A DNA stretch of 64,000 nt. It comes from Asterella californica. Lineage: Eukaryota; Streptophyta; Marchantiopsida; Marchantiales; Aytoniaceae. The notes beneath the pieces are model-generated. The model did no database searches, was not told the origin of the DNA, and was given only the letters and a program-made list of their open reading frames with translations. The DNA lies in contig JAYKYS010000002.1 in the NCBI GenBank assembly GCA_036924285.1, positions 9,672,001 to 9,736,000 of the forward strand. Reading direction: 5' to 3'. This document shows positions 54,281-64,000 of this stretch, piece by piece (the first letter of the stretch is position 1; every line of letters begins with the position of its first letter). The position numbers and the translations under genes are program-made.

Positions 54281-55543
54281 TGGATGGATGGATAAAGCAA
54301 GCATCCATCCAACGACGTGGAAGCTTTCCTTGCTCTTTTCCATCTTGAGATATGTCGTTTTCCTCTTCCACAAGGAGCTGGAGGGTTGTTTTAACTCACA
54401 ATCATACTGGGAAAAGGAACCACAAGGGCATAGTTTACGTAGTGGTCTGCGGCATGACTCACGGCAGTAAGGTTGCCACTGCGATCATATCAGATGAGAC
54501 GTAACCGCAAATGTTTGACGGTAAACGATAGACCGAGTGGAATCCAACCATCTCAACCATCTAAGGTTAGTTAGTTACAATCTGTGATCCTAGATCCTTA
54601 CCAACCTTGGTTAAGTTGATTGGGTAAGGGAGCCCATTATCGTGGATCAAGTTCTCAGGTACAGATGCTTGCTTTGAAAAGCACTCGACCGACGCTTTCT
54701 GTAACGTGTTCGCTGATTCGGACTTCGTCTCCGTTACTCCAACTTTTGGATTACTTTATAAAGTGGCCTGAAACTTTGTGTTCCTCCCGGACTGTTGTTC
54801 TTTGAAGTCGACCAATGCCATGAGACACCAAGTGAATAAGGATGGAAAAAATACGAGGAATTTTCAGGGAACATGTATAATAATCACCTTTTCATCTTCA
54901 GATGGAGAATGCATCATGTAATAAAGAAATACAGTATTTAATTAAGAAATGTTTGATAAATGTTTATCAATAATTAGTGCCCAAAAAAATTCAATACCAG
55001 GTTCTCTGTCTTGTAGTTCAAAAGCATGTCTTCACACGCTATGGTTATGGGCTATTTCTGGATCTCTCTGTAATTCTCAGTCTGTTTATTATTAGTATTT
55101 ATAAAAGAAATATAATATATAACATCAATTTAGTGTAAATTAATGATATTTTCTGTATATTTTCTGGTAACATGAAAAAAGTAAATTTCTCCGAAGTCTA
55201 ATTTATGCTTCATAGGCAAATTAGAGGGATTTTACCAAAGCAGGAGGAACATGCATATCATCTCTCTAAGAATTCTTGCTACACATTCTGTGGTAACTTA
55301 CCTGTAGTTAAGTAGAGGGAGTTTTGACTGCGTGCCTTTAGTTCGTATGGAGGTTTTATTTCTATGTATAGAGTATTAGTATTGTCTGGAGATTAGTGTC
55401 TCCCAAGCAAGCGTCAAATTCTAGGATCAACTGATGGTCACTTTGGCAGTTCCATGCATATGTTGTACATTTTACACTACTTTGAGCTTGGGTGAACTTT
55501 TAATTTGTTTGGGGAAACGATAAATTCATCTTGGGGGCCATAT
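54281..55543. other. Intergenic region, no gene seen
   Basis: CCATCCAT/GGATGGATGG short repeats lie next to the hairpin (54283-54312). Frames at 54228-54470 and 54620-54805 have no motif. Confidence 0.4.
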
Positions 55544-55804
55544 TAGGGGCTGTCAAAGTTAAGCCGAAGTATTCTTGCAACACGGAATGGAGAAAATGTT
55601 CAACTCTGTATTGAACCGCAGTTCGTTGTGGGTCGCACTTATGAATTGAGAGTACAAAGTTTTCATTAATTACTTTTTAGCGACTATCACCTGAAATCAT
55701 TATTTTAAAGAATAAATGTCTTTGCTGTAAAAATAAACGGACAAAACAGATGACAACTCAATAAAAAAATGCATCGCTTAAAGATTTCAATTTTGACACC
55801 CCTA
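55544..55804. mobile_element. Possible MITE with hAT-like ends (261 bp)
   Basis: The left end TAGGGGCTGTCAAAGTT and the right end TTTTGACACCCCTA are inverted repeats with one extra base in the left arm. Ends of this type are typical of plant hAT elements. No 8-bp target duplication is visible. The interior has no coding frame. Related ends occur at 61705, 62461, 62826 and 63141. Confidence 0.5.
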
Positions 55805-56560
55805 TTCTTACTACAGATGAAACTTGCATCTCCGATCCAATCTCTGACAGTACTCAGCTATAAAGTAGTGGTTGAGAAGGTAAGTGTGAATAGAACGAGC
55901 AGCTCTCAAGTACACATGGAAGGGAAGAAACGAATCAAACCTTAGCTTTTTAGCTTTAGCCTTGTTGGAAACTTTAACAAAGTATGATAAATGTAAGAAA
56001 TAAGATTTTGGGGCTAGCCTACTTCTGACATGAAACTTGACAAGACTATTCTTAGTTTTACTTAATAGGCATCCAAAGTCAGATCGGGAAAGGATGAATA
56101 GAGAAAGAATTCAGGGTAGAGGTTGACTTTGACTTTGATCAAGATGGGAGGCGTCAATACTTACGTTTTACAACTGCATCATAGACCAAAGGAAAAAAGT
56201 CTCTTTCTTGCACTAGTTCGTTTTGTAAGACTAAAAAATAAAAATAAAAATTTCTTACTAAAATAACAATAAAATAAAATATTTAATAACTATTAAATAT
56301 TGAACTGGTTAGACCAGTACGGAGATGCGGACCTAACCGAAAGCACAAACAGGACATAAATGCTTTCAAAATTACAAATGCGAACACTTGTTACCGAACA
56401 GAAGTTAATAAAAATTTTAGTTTATTTTAAATATTATTTGATTTTTTAGTCTTTCTGACATATGCATGCATCATGAACTTCCACAAAAAGAGACGAAAAT
56501 ACATCAATAGAACAAAAATAATGATGTCAAAATGGTTTGGCTTGCAATCTAAAACGATAT
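55805..56560. other. Intergenic region, no gene seen
   Basis: AT-rich with homopolymer-like runs (56225-56300). No frame has a motif. Confidence 0.4.
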
Positions 56561-56639
56561 ATATTTTTTGCTTGAATTCGACTTGTCGGAAGGCATTCTT
56601 ATTTATCAATGGAAAAAAGAATTAATTTATGTAGGCTCT

Positions 56640-56830
56640 ACTTTTAATCTTCAGTCTTTCTCCGTGAAAGTTCCTATGGTACCAGTTCATATTTGGTTAC
56701 CTGAAGCTCATGTGGAGGCACTCACGGCTGGATCTGTAATCTTGGCAGGAATTCTTTTAAAATTAAGAACCTATGGTCTTTTAAGATTTTCCATACCCAT
56801 GTTTCTTGAAGCGACACTTTCCTTTCCCAA
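56640..56830 (+). pseudogene. nad4: Nuclear copy of mitochondrial nad4 (NUMT fragment)
   Basis: The frame 56568-56909 contains [41 protein letters not shown] and [15 protein letters not shown]. These are the core of NADH dehydrogenase subunit 4 (proton-pumping membrane arm of complex I), where plants have EAPTAG, KLGTYG and MFPEATLYF. Pro-to-Leu, Gly-to-Arg and Pro-to-Leu differences suggest decay without selection, or edited-sequence origin. Only about 60 of roughly 495 residues are present, the flanks are not nad4, and the setting is AT-rich nuclear DNA. It is a fragment, not a gene. Confidence 0.85.
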
Positions 56831-56909
56831 AATTTTATTAAGTAGTTATACCTCAAAACATAAACAGTTACAAGTAACTAAAAAAGTCTTTTTTCTCCAG
56901 ATAAAGTAA

Positions 56910-57420
<511 letters not shown>

Positions 57421-60020
57421 CTTCATGCTAAAAACGAACCAGTCGAGGCACTCCGTGTAAAGATATATGTGCCATCGTGGTACAAACCTCTCTCGAGCAA
57501 TACTGGTGTTGCTCGAGAAGTCTCACTTCTGGCAGCATCTCGATCTTGAAAGAACGGGACTATGACTCTCCACGTGCGAAAGGCTCTTTGACTCAAACTG
57601 GGAAACTCTGCATACAATCGTAGGTACCAGACCTTCTTTTTCAACGTGTGCAAAGAAGAATGCGGTTGGTGCACACGAATCTTCAGCTGTGTACATGCTA
57701 CACACCATCGTCTTTTCCACGAGGATTTGAGTATATTACTGTTGGGAGACATTTATAAGTTCATTGATCATTCTGAACATTTTTACTGTTTTGGCAGTGA
57801 CCTAGTTCAACCAGCAAGTTTTCAGTGAACGGGATGGTATACTGCTATAATTCTGGGATGAATGTTGTATGAACGCATCTCTCAGGCGTGAAAATTCCAC
57901 AAACCTACTTGTAGTGTTACTGGTAGATACTGGTTATTCCAGTAGGAAGAGTCAATCCTGAACTCAAGATAAGTAACTTACAGCATCCTCATCTCTTTCC
58001 TCGTGAAGAAGTTGCTTGTTTCACATACGAAGGGACTTAATCTGCTCAGATTGACTCTGGATAATTTAAACCAAACGCTAGAACTTACTTGATCCACTTC
58101 CACGACCGAGGAGGTCATGTCATGTATGAACTCTTCAAATAGGCAACTTATTGTGGAAATAGGCAACTTATAATTACACTCGTGAACGGGGACGAACAAT
58201 TCAATGAACCAAGTGTCGACCATGAGTACACGATTAAAGTATGCAGGAGTCTTTACTGTAACTTGTTCGCGGAGCTACCTGCATTCACTTTTAAGCAAGA
58301 CAATGTACTATCGTTTCAAGCTCTCGCCAACCTACAGAGGATCTCTAAAACAGTACGGGTTAGTGTACAGTGACATCTCACCCAACAGCAAAGTCTGAGG
58401 TGAAACCCCTCTACTGATGCGGACAATGCGTGATTGTTGGCTACTCTGATTGAAGTTCACGAGAACCAAGTGACGGTGCAAGAACTTCTGTGCGGAAGGC
58501 TGGGAGTGAGCTTTGCTACAGAGGATCCGCAATTCACGTCTCACAAACCAGACGTAACAGAACCAGAACAGACGTTGTGCAAGCCAGCGATGTACGTTAT
58601 CTGGATCATACCTCATCTGGACGCAAGAGTTAACAAAAGAACTCCCTAGAGCCCTCCCTCCAACAAGAGGATAGAAGAAGTCGTGAATCACACGACAACT
58701 TTCACTAAACCCTATCGACCAACAGAGAGACAAGACGAGAGCTTCCTCACCTTCTACGCTCTCAATACATAACAGTCCACGAACTCTTCAAGGCTTCCAA
58801 GTCTGAAAGTTCTGCTTGAGTGAACTGCATTAAAACCCCAACGAGGTTAGAGCTCTGAACAGACTCGAGACAAGTCATCTGCTGGATCTTTCAAACACAA
58901 CAAGCTCTATATGTGCCAGCTCTTCAAACTGTTTCCGGATATGGTCGAAATTCCTCTCAGTCTTCAACAGCGGGGCGACAACTCATACAATGGGGCTGCA
59001 GTAAGTAGTCATAGTGATAAGGGAAGAACATTATAAGGAAATCAAACAAACTGGTTAATATTGGACACGGCAAAGGCGACGGATTCGTCAGTGCTGTTTC
59101 CAGTATAATCCGACCATGCCACACGAAGCTTAAAACTCATATTCAGGTATGGGCAGAACACACTAAATTTGTGATGGTCTTCCTCGAGAACTTCAGTCCA
59201 AAGGGGACTTTCCAGAACGTTGGTTCTCTAGATCGTACAGTGCAACTGTCTTCCTTGAAAGACCGTCAGTCAGTCAGTCAATGGTCGACGGGCAGATTTA
59301 GGACCAACAGACCGATACCAGACCAGAGTTGATAAAACCCAAAGGATAAACCAGTTTCTGCTATAAGTAGAGTATATATATCTGGTGGATATAAAACGTC
59401 ACCTAATCCTACTCGCATAGCTTACTACTGCCTGGCCACTTTTCTATAGTAGAATCTCTTTGAAGAGCTTCGGGTGACCACCGTTGGATGCTACGATCTG
59501 GGCCTTGTAACAAATGGCAGTTCCAACAGAGGAGATTTCTTTCCCTCACAAGTGCGGTACGAGGTTCGAACCAGTGGATGAGGATATACCGACCGAGCTT
59601 GAATGGATTGACCGAACTAATCGATGGGCTCTCCGGAGTTCAGCTTTTTCCGTGAGTGCTCGAGGTCCACCGGGTTGAACCTTGTGGTATACAACGGAAT
59701 CCAAAGGGTAACAGACTCGCAGACCTCTTCTTTTCTCTTTTAGTCGGTTAGCTCGTGTGAGGCTTCACCTTTTGCGTGTTGGACTGCGCTTTTACTCAGC
59801 GGCTTTGTCGGTCTTACCTGTCACCTTGGACGGCTTGCCTCCCCAACAGATGCCCATCCATGTGCTCCCCACGCGTAGGCTCGTTCATTCATTCAGTCAT
59901 TTCTGCTCTCGAATCTGACCCTCCCGGTTCTTCGTCTCAGTAACTTTTCATTTACCGAACGTGTCGTTTACAGTTCTTCTTCCTCAAGATACCGGATATG
60001 CTATCTGGTGGCAAGATGTA
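57421..60020. other. Less AT-rich block, unidentified, possibly old retroelement
   Basis: The base composition is richer in GC than both flanks. Minus-strand frames at 57423-57752 and 58332-58733 (133 aa) show no domain. A TATA-like AGTATATATATCTGG at 59368 and direct CAGT repeats at 59265-59281 occur. The block could be a decayed LTR-element non-coding part, but I found no LTR pair, PBS or pol motif. Confidence 0.3.
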
Positions 60021-61704
60021 CGACTAACTCTCAACATGTGCTAGTCTTTTCCTCTAGTTAGGTACTAACCATAGTGAATTATTATTTAAATTCCCCTTGA
60101 ATTATTTCACATTATAATTAAATAAAATATGCATGTAATATGAGATTTTTGCTAGAGAAAAAAAGGCCACAAATTAGAGAAAAAATTTTGGATGCAGATT
60201 TGTTGTGGTCAGAGGGAAATGGGTTTTAGAACTGGGTTGTAAACAGAAAACGTCTTTTAATGTAATTTGGCGTTATATATTATTTTATGTTAACTGAAGA
60301 AAGAGATGTGAGAAATATGGAGAAAACACAAAAAACGAGAGCACAAAGACTCACTTCCGAGAGTACAAGTGAGGGATGCTGTAACCAAATATATATTAAT
60401 ATATTATATAGACTAATATATTATATACTGATTTATTATCTAAATCGTGTACACATTAGGTAATAAATTAGGCTTTGCATAGATGGAAGAGGTGAATATG
60501 CATGAGTGTCACACTTTTGAATAGAAGTATAACTATACATTCAAGGTTTTTCATAGTCACACTTGGAAATATGCAATGGTATGTGTAATTATTTTTTAAG
60601 AAAAATTTAATCATAAAATAAAATAAATTTAAAATATTGTTCTTGATACATTTATTATCTGATATAAAACTCAATTAGCTTGTTTGCAGCCCCATCCGTC
60701 CGTAGCTGGGGTTGCATGAAATCGAGTCTTCCTGCCGGGAGGACTCAGTCCGTGCAAAGGAAACAGCATTCGGGTTTGCAGAAAACTCCACGGCGGAAAA
60801 AATCTAAATAATGGCATTACGGACAAAGAAAAACCATAAGAGAAGGACAAGAAAAGTTTCATTAAACCTCGAATATGAGTATAAAAAGCATGAGAAAAAA
60901 AATCCTTTTGTCTACACTGTGTTCTTTGAGTCTAACCGTCTAAGGAAAAGATTCTCTTCTGCACCAAGAAACCCCTAAATCTTCATTTTAATATGTGAAT
61001 ACTAATTAGTTCCTTTTGAGATGAATCATAACTTGTAAAGCTAGTGAATCATTTAATTTGATACTTTATTTCATAGAGTCCAAATTAGGATGAAGAAGTA
61101 ATGACCAGAAACATTTTCTGCATAGAGGTTAAATTTTGAGTTCTCTGAAAGCAAACCCACAAAAAATTTTATTGTGGGTTACCAGGAGAACTCGTAATCC
61201 TACTTGGGGTTTAACGGGTTGTCCTTAATTGTTTTAAGTTTAGAGTATACAAAATGAACTAATTATATTTATAAACGCTCTGTCATAACTTGTCCACTCT
61301 TTGAGAACAGAAACTATTATCTGGAAAGTGACTTTTCACTTTTGTTCGGCTGTATTATTTTCTCCTCACTCAAACTGGTATTGGACCAGAAAAGATCGAA
61401 TTTTATGTCCTTTTCCGCTCCCACGCTAAAGAGGTCACTTTGGATGTAATAATATCATTTTCTATATGATTTGTTTTGTTAGAGATCATATAGTTAGAAG
61501 TGATAACTGATACCGTATAAAGCCCCCTAACAAGGAAACTTCCTTAAGCATGTCTTCTGCCTGCCCTTTCGCAAATTCTCCTTTTATGGAGAGAATATTA
61601 TCATTTACCTTAAGGATATTCTTTCAATTATCAGTTTATTTCTACAGACTGGTGTATATAAGCGTAACACAACGTATATTCTCTGTTTCTCTCAGTGAAA
61701 CTAT
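60021..61704. other. AT-rich intergenic region
   Basis: No gene is supported; frames at 60468-60862 (minus) and 61550-61771 (plus) have no motif. A TATTAATATATTATATAG segment lies at 60400-60430. Confidence 0.4.
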
Positions 61705-62825
61705 TAGGGGTGTCGAAGTTAGAACTTTTTTCAAATATTCTCTTCTTAGAAGGAATTACCACTTGAACTAGGTATTTACGGATGTTTCATCACAGACTGC
61801 GAGTGTTTCTTATTTATTTCTTGTTTGTTTTGCATGTAACTTTTTTCAGTAGAAAAATCTACTACTCAAAGTAATAGTTTTAGATTTCAAATGAATAATA
61901 ACATTAATGAAAACATCATACTGGAAACTTATAAGCGTCATTTTCAACGATCCTCAGTTTTAAACAAAGCTAACCGACGGTAAATTATAGTTTTTTTTCC
62001 TTCTTTACGTTATGAATATTTTTGCTTAAATTTGAAACGCTTCTTAAACATTTTTCTTCTTCCAGTTGTACATGCTCATATAGATGCAAAGGTGAGAAGA
62101 AATTGATGCGCTTTCATGAGTGAATCTAAGATTCGGTCTTCTTGACATGTAGATTTTGGTAACATGATTGGACACACGAAAACATGTGCGGAACAAGTCT
62201 TGCTTTTCTTGGCTGATCTGAATATATATGATTCTCCAACAACGTGCAAGCAACAGAACAGGTAAGGACCTGCCCCTCACTCACTCACTCCGGACTATCA
62301 TGTTGATATGACAACTTTCTGTGCAAGACTTCTGAAAATCTCTCTTGATATTACATGGAGACCAGTGCAGTTAAGATATTAATGAAAGTCCGTGCAGCTG
62401 AGAGGATAATGTTTTCATTATCATCATAATATTATACCAGTGGAATTTGAAGAAATACATTAGGGGTGTCAAAGTTGAGAGTGAAATATTCTTCAAGGAC
62501 AAAGAGTGAAAGAGCCGTAATATTGCAGTAGTTAACTTTGTATGGAAGCGCACTGAGTCTAGATTGCGCTTGTGACTCGACACCACAATTCTTTAACAAA
62601 TACTATTTCAGTTCTGACACTCAGGATAATTACTCAGCGTAGTAGATATTTCACTGACAACAAAATGAATGAATAGCCGTTAAGAAAATACCCGCGAGCA
62701 TTTTCGTGCAGGTACCTACGAAGATACCCGCAGGAAATAATTGCCAAGGTCTGGTTGAAGTCGTAACTCTCTCCCACGGGTGTAGAATCTTTCCTAAAGG
62801 GTTCTTCTATTAGTCCGTTAGCTAA
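61705..62825. other. Region with two hAT-like terminal sequences in the same orientation
   Basis: TAGGGGTGTCGAAGTT (61705) and TAGGGGTGTCAAAGTTGAGA (62461) are nearly identical to the left end at 55544. Partner right ends were not found for them. No gene is present. Confidence 0.4.
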
Positions 62826-63141
62826 TAGAGAGTGTCAAAATCCGAAGTGAAAAATCTACCACTGTAGATGGAAATTTTCTTGCAATATCGGTTTTCGTCA
62901 AAACTTCAGTGAGTGGAAAGAATAACTTAAAATATCATGATGTGCACCGAATCATATAACATCAATATAAACTAAATTAGATGTAATGACAAATTAAAAT
63001 TCAAGACTGTAACACTCTCTGCCATAGTAGATTTCACGAAAACTTCCATTAGGTTCTCGTGAGAAATCCTCTCTTTATCGTTTGAACCTAAGCAAAGAAA
63101 TAAAACTTGCTCGTCTATTATTCATATTTTGACACCCTCTA
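62826..63141. mobile_element. Possible MITE with hAT-like ends (316 bp)
   Basis: The left end TAGAGAGTGTCAAAAT (62826-62841) and the right end ATTTTGACACCCTCTA (63126-63141) are inverted repeats with one mismatch. Subterminal words GTGAAAAATCTACCACTGTAG (near 62850) and, inverted, CATAGTAGATTTCACG (63024) also pair. No coding frame and no 8-bp target duplication were found. Confidence 0.55.
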
Positions 63142-64000
63142 GTATTATGTGTACATACTCCAGTTAAAAACAATACAAGGTCGTGGTACAGGACATGCTT
63201 AGACAAACTAGATGGGTGTAGATCGTCTAGAGATAGAGTTCGAATACGTAAGAAATCACAGGTAAGACTATTAGTTTTAGACTCTTTTGATCTATACTCA
63301 CAAAAAATTATACCTCTAGCACAAGAGTTAAATAGAATGTGATATGTCATTTTAATGTGCATTTATAAGACACTATTGAGTATCACGTTTGGTATTTACA
63401 TTCTATTTTATTTGTATTTTATCATATCTGCTTAATATATAGTGATAGATCTTCTTTTACGTTCTTGGTGCTGCTTGCAGTATCTGCACATACACATCAT
63501 TATACAACATACATCACTGTCAGAGATACATCACACATACACATAACACATGGATGATGTCATACACGTACACAAGTGTATCACAATCGTCTTCCTAACT
63601 GACGGTTAGGTCATTCTAACTCTAGATAGTCCCATATCCCAACTACGTGATATCCACTTTCGTGGGTGTAAGGATCAGGAGGTCGAGTGCTACATCGCCT
63701 CAACGTTAGTCGTCTGTTTGCAATCCATATCACGCAAAGATCTAATCGGCTATCCTTACTATATACACCGAGGGCAAACTCACCGTCCAGTAGGAACGAC
63801 ACTGAGAGGTGGAGTCAAACACGACATGTGCCAACTTCTCGAACAACCATCACACACCAACATACGAGTTGCTCCATCAACAGATCCACAACATACACCT
63901 CAAGCTTGTGCGTACAACCGCTAAGCTTGGGTCCACTGTATTGTCGACGTTTGGAAGATAATATGACACACAATTACGCACATGGTCCTTCCAAACAACA
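63142..64000. other. Right-edge region, no gene seen
   Basis: It contains repeated ACATACATCA/ACACATACACA words (63485-63560). Frames at 63611-63802 (minus) and 63718-63924 (plus) overlap on opposite strands and have no motif. Confidence 0.35.

Noticed and set aside
56568..56909. Chloroplast ndhD instead of mitochondrial nad4
   Set aside because: The motif [19 protein letters not shown] belongs to mitochondrial nad4. ndhD has a different sequence around the corresponding helix.
58332..58733. 133-codon minus-strand frame as a gene
   Set aside because: It has no domain and no start context, the overlapping plus-strand frame is of similar quality, and the block shows no intron-exon structure.
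59555..59590. GGTTCGAACC, a tRNA T-loop-like word
   Set aside because: The flanking bases do not form a T-stem and no D-arm or anticodon arm lies upstream at tRNA spacing. The word is just a palindrome.

Overview
The window looks like land-plant nuclear DNA, most likely from a bryophyte. This is inferred from four things: an intron-containing ISCU/ISU-type iron-sulfur scaffold gene, plant-type Ty1/copia and chromodomain Ty3/gypsy retrotransposons, a Helitron-like helicase remnant, and a nuclear copy of mitochondrial nad4. I cannot name the species. Only one ordinary host gene is clearly recognisable, the mitochondrial Fe-S scaffold at 40061-41876 (+, three coding exons, 167 aa). Nearly everything else is transposon sequence or AT-rich DNA without genes.

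Left half (1-35.5 kb), mobile elements. A minus-strand copia element (1-3812) keeps its 5' LTR and primer-binding site but has lost its reverse transcriptase. To its right is a four-level nest of insertions. Family A, a minus-strand chromovirus (4237-7611 and 30360-31600), was interrupted by element C (7612-30359, +). The left LTR of C was then interrupted twice: by solo LTR F (8205-9683) and by a nearly complete gypsy element B (10511-26014, +). The right LTR of B was finally interrupted by element D (19704-25637). D begins TG, ends CA and is flanked by the 5-bp duplication gagac, but it has no matching LTRs, no RT and no integrase. It carries one long frame (21712-24006) for an unrecognised coiled-coil protein, and it is saturated with the hexamer GAAGAC/GTCTTC (I count about 78 by eye). 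D is the best candidate in the window for something undescribed. Right of the nest is a second, plus-strand family A fragment (about 31620-34345) that contains a short relic of the D protein, and then a truncated B-type fragment E (34346-about 35490, -).

Middle (35.5-51.6 kb). This part holds degenerate unknown frames, AT-rich DNA, the ISU gene with its upstream region, palindromes and short tandem repeats, a minus-strand non-LTR-like RT fossil (about 44486-45910), a Helitron-like relic (about 46060-47335) and a minisatellite of about 107 bp (47987-48475).

Right part (51.6-64 kb). This is AT-rich with no convincing gene. It contains a 75-bp near-perfect hairpin (54206-54280), a mitochondrial nad4 insertion (about 56640-56830) and several short elements whose ends resemble hAT terminal repeats (TAGGGGTGTCAAA-like).

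How the parts relate: the LTR families A, B, C, E and F all begin TGTCG or TGTCA, and B, C and F end CGACA. B and F both sit in 4-bp ACGC target duplications. The stop codons in B are nearly all explained by C-to-T or G-to-A changes, as expected for methylated, silenced copies.
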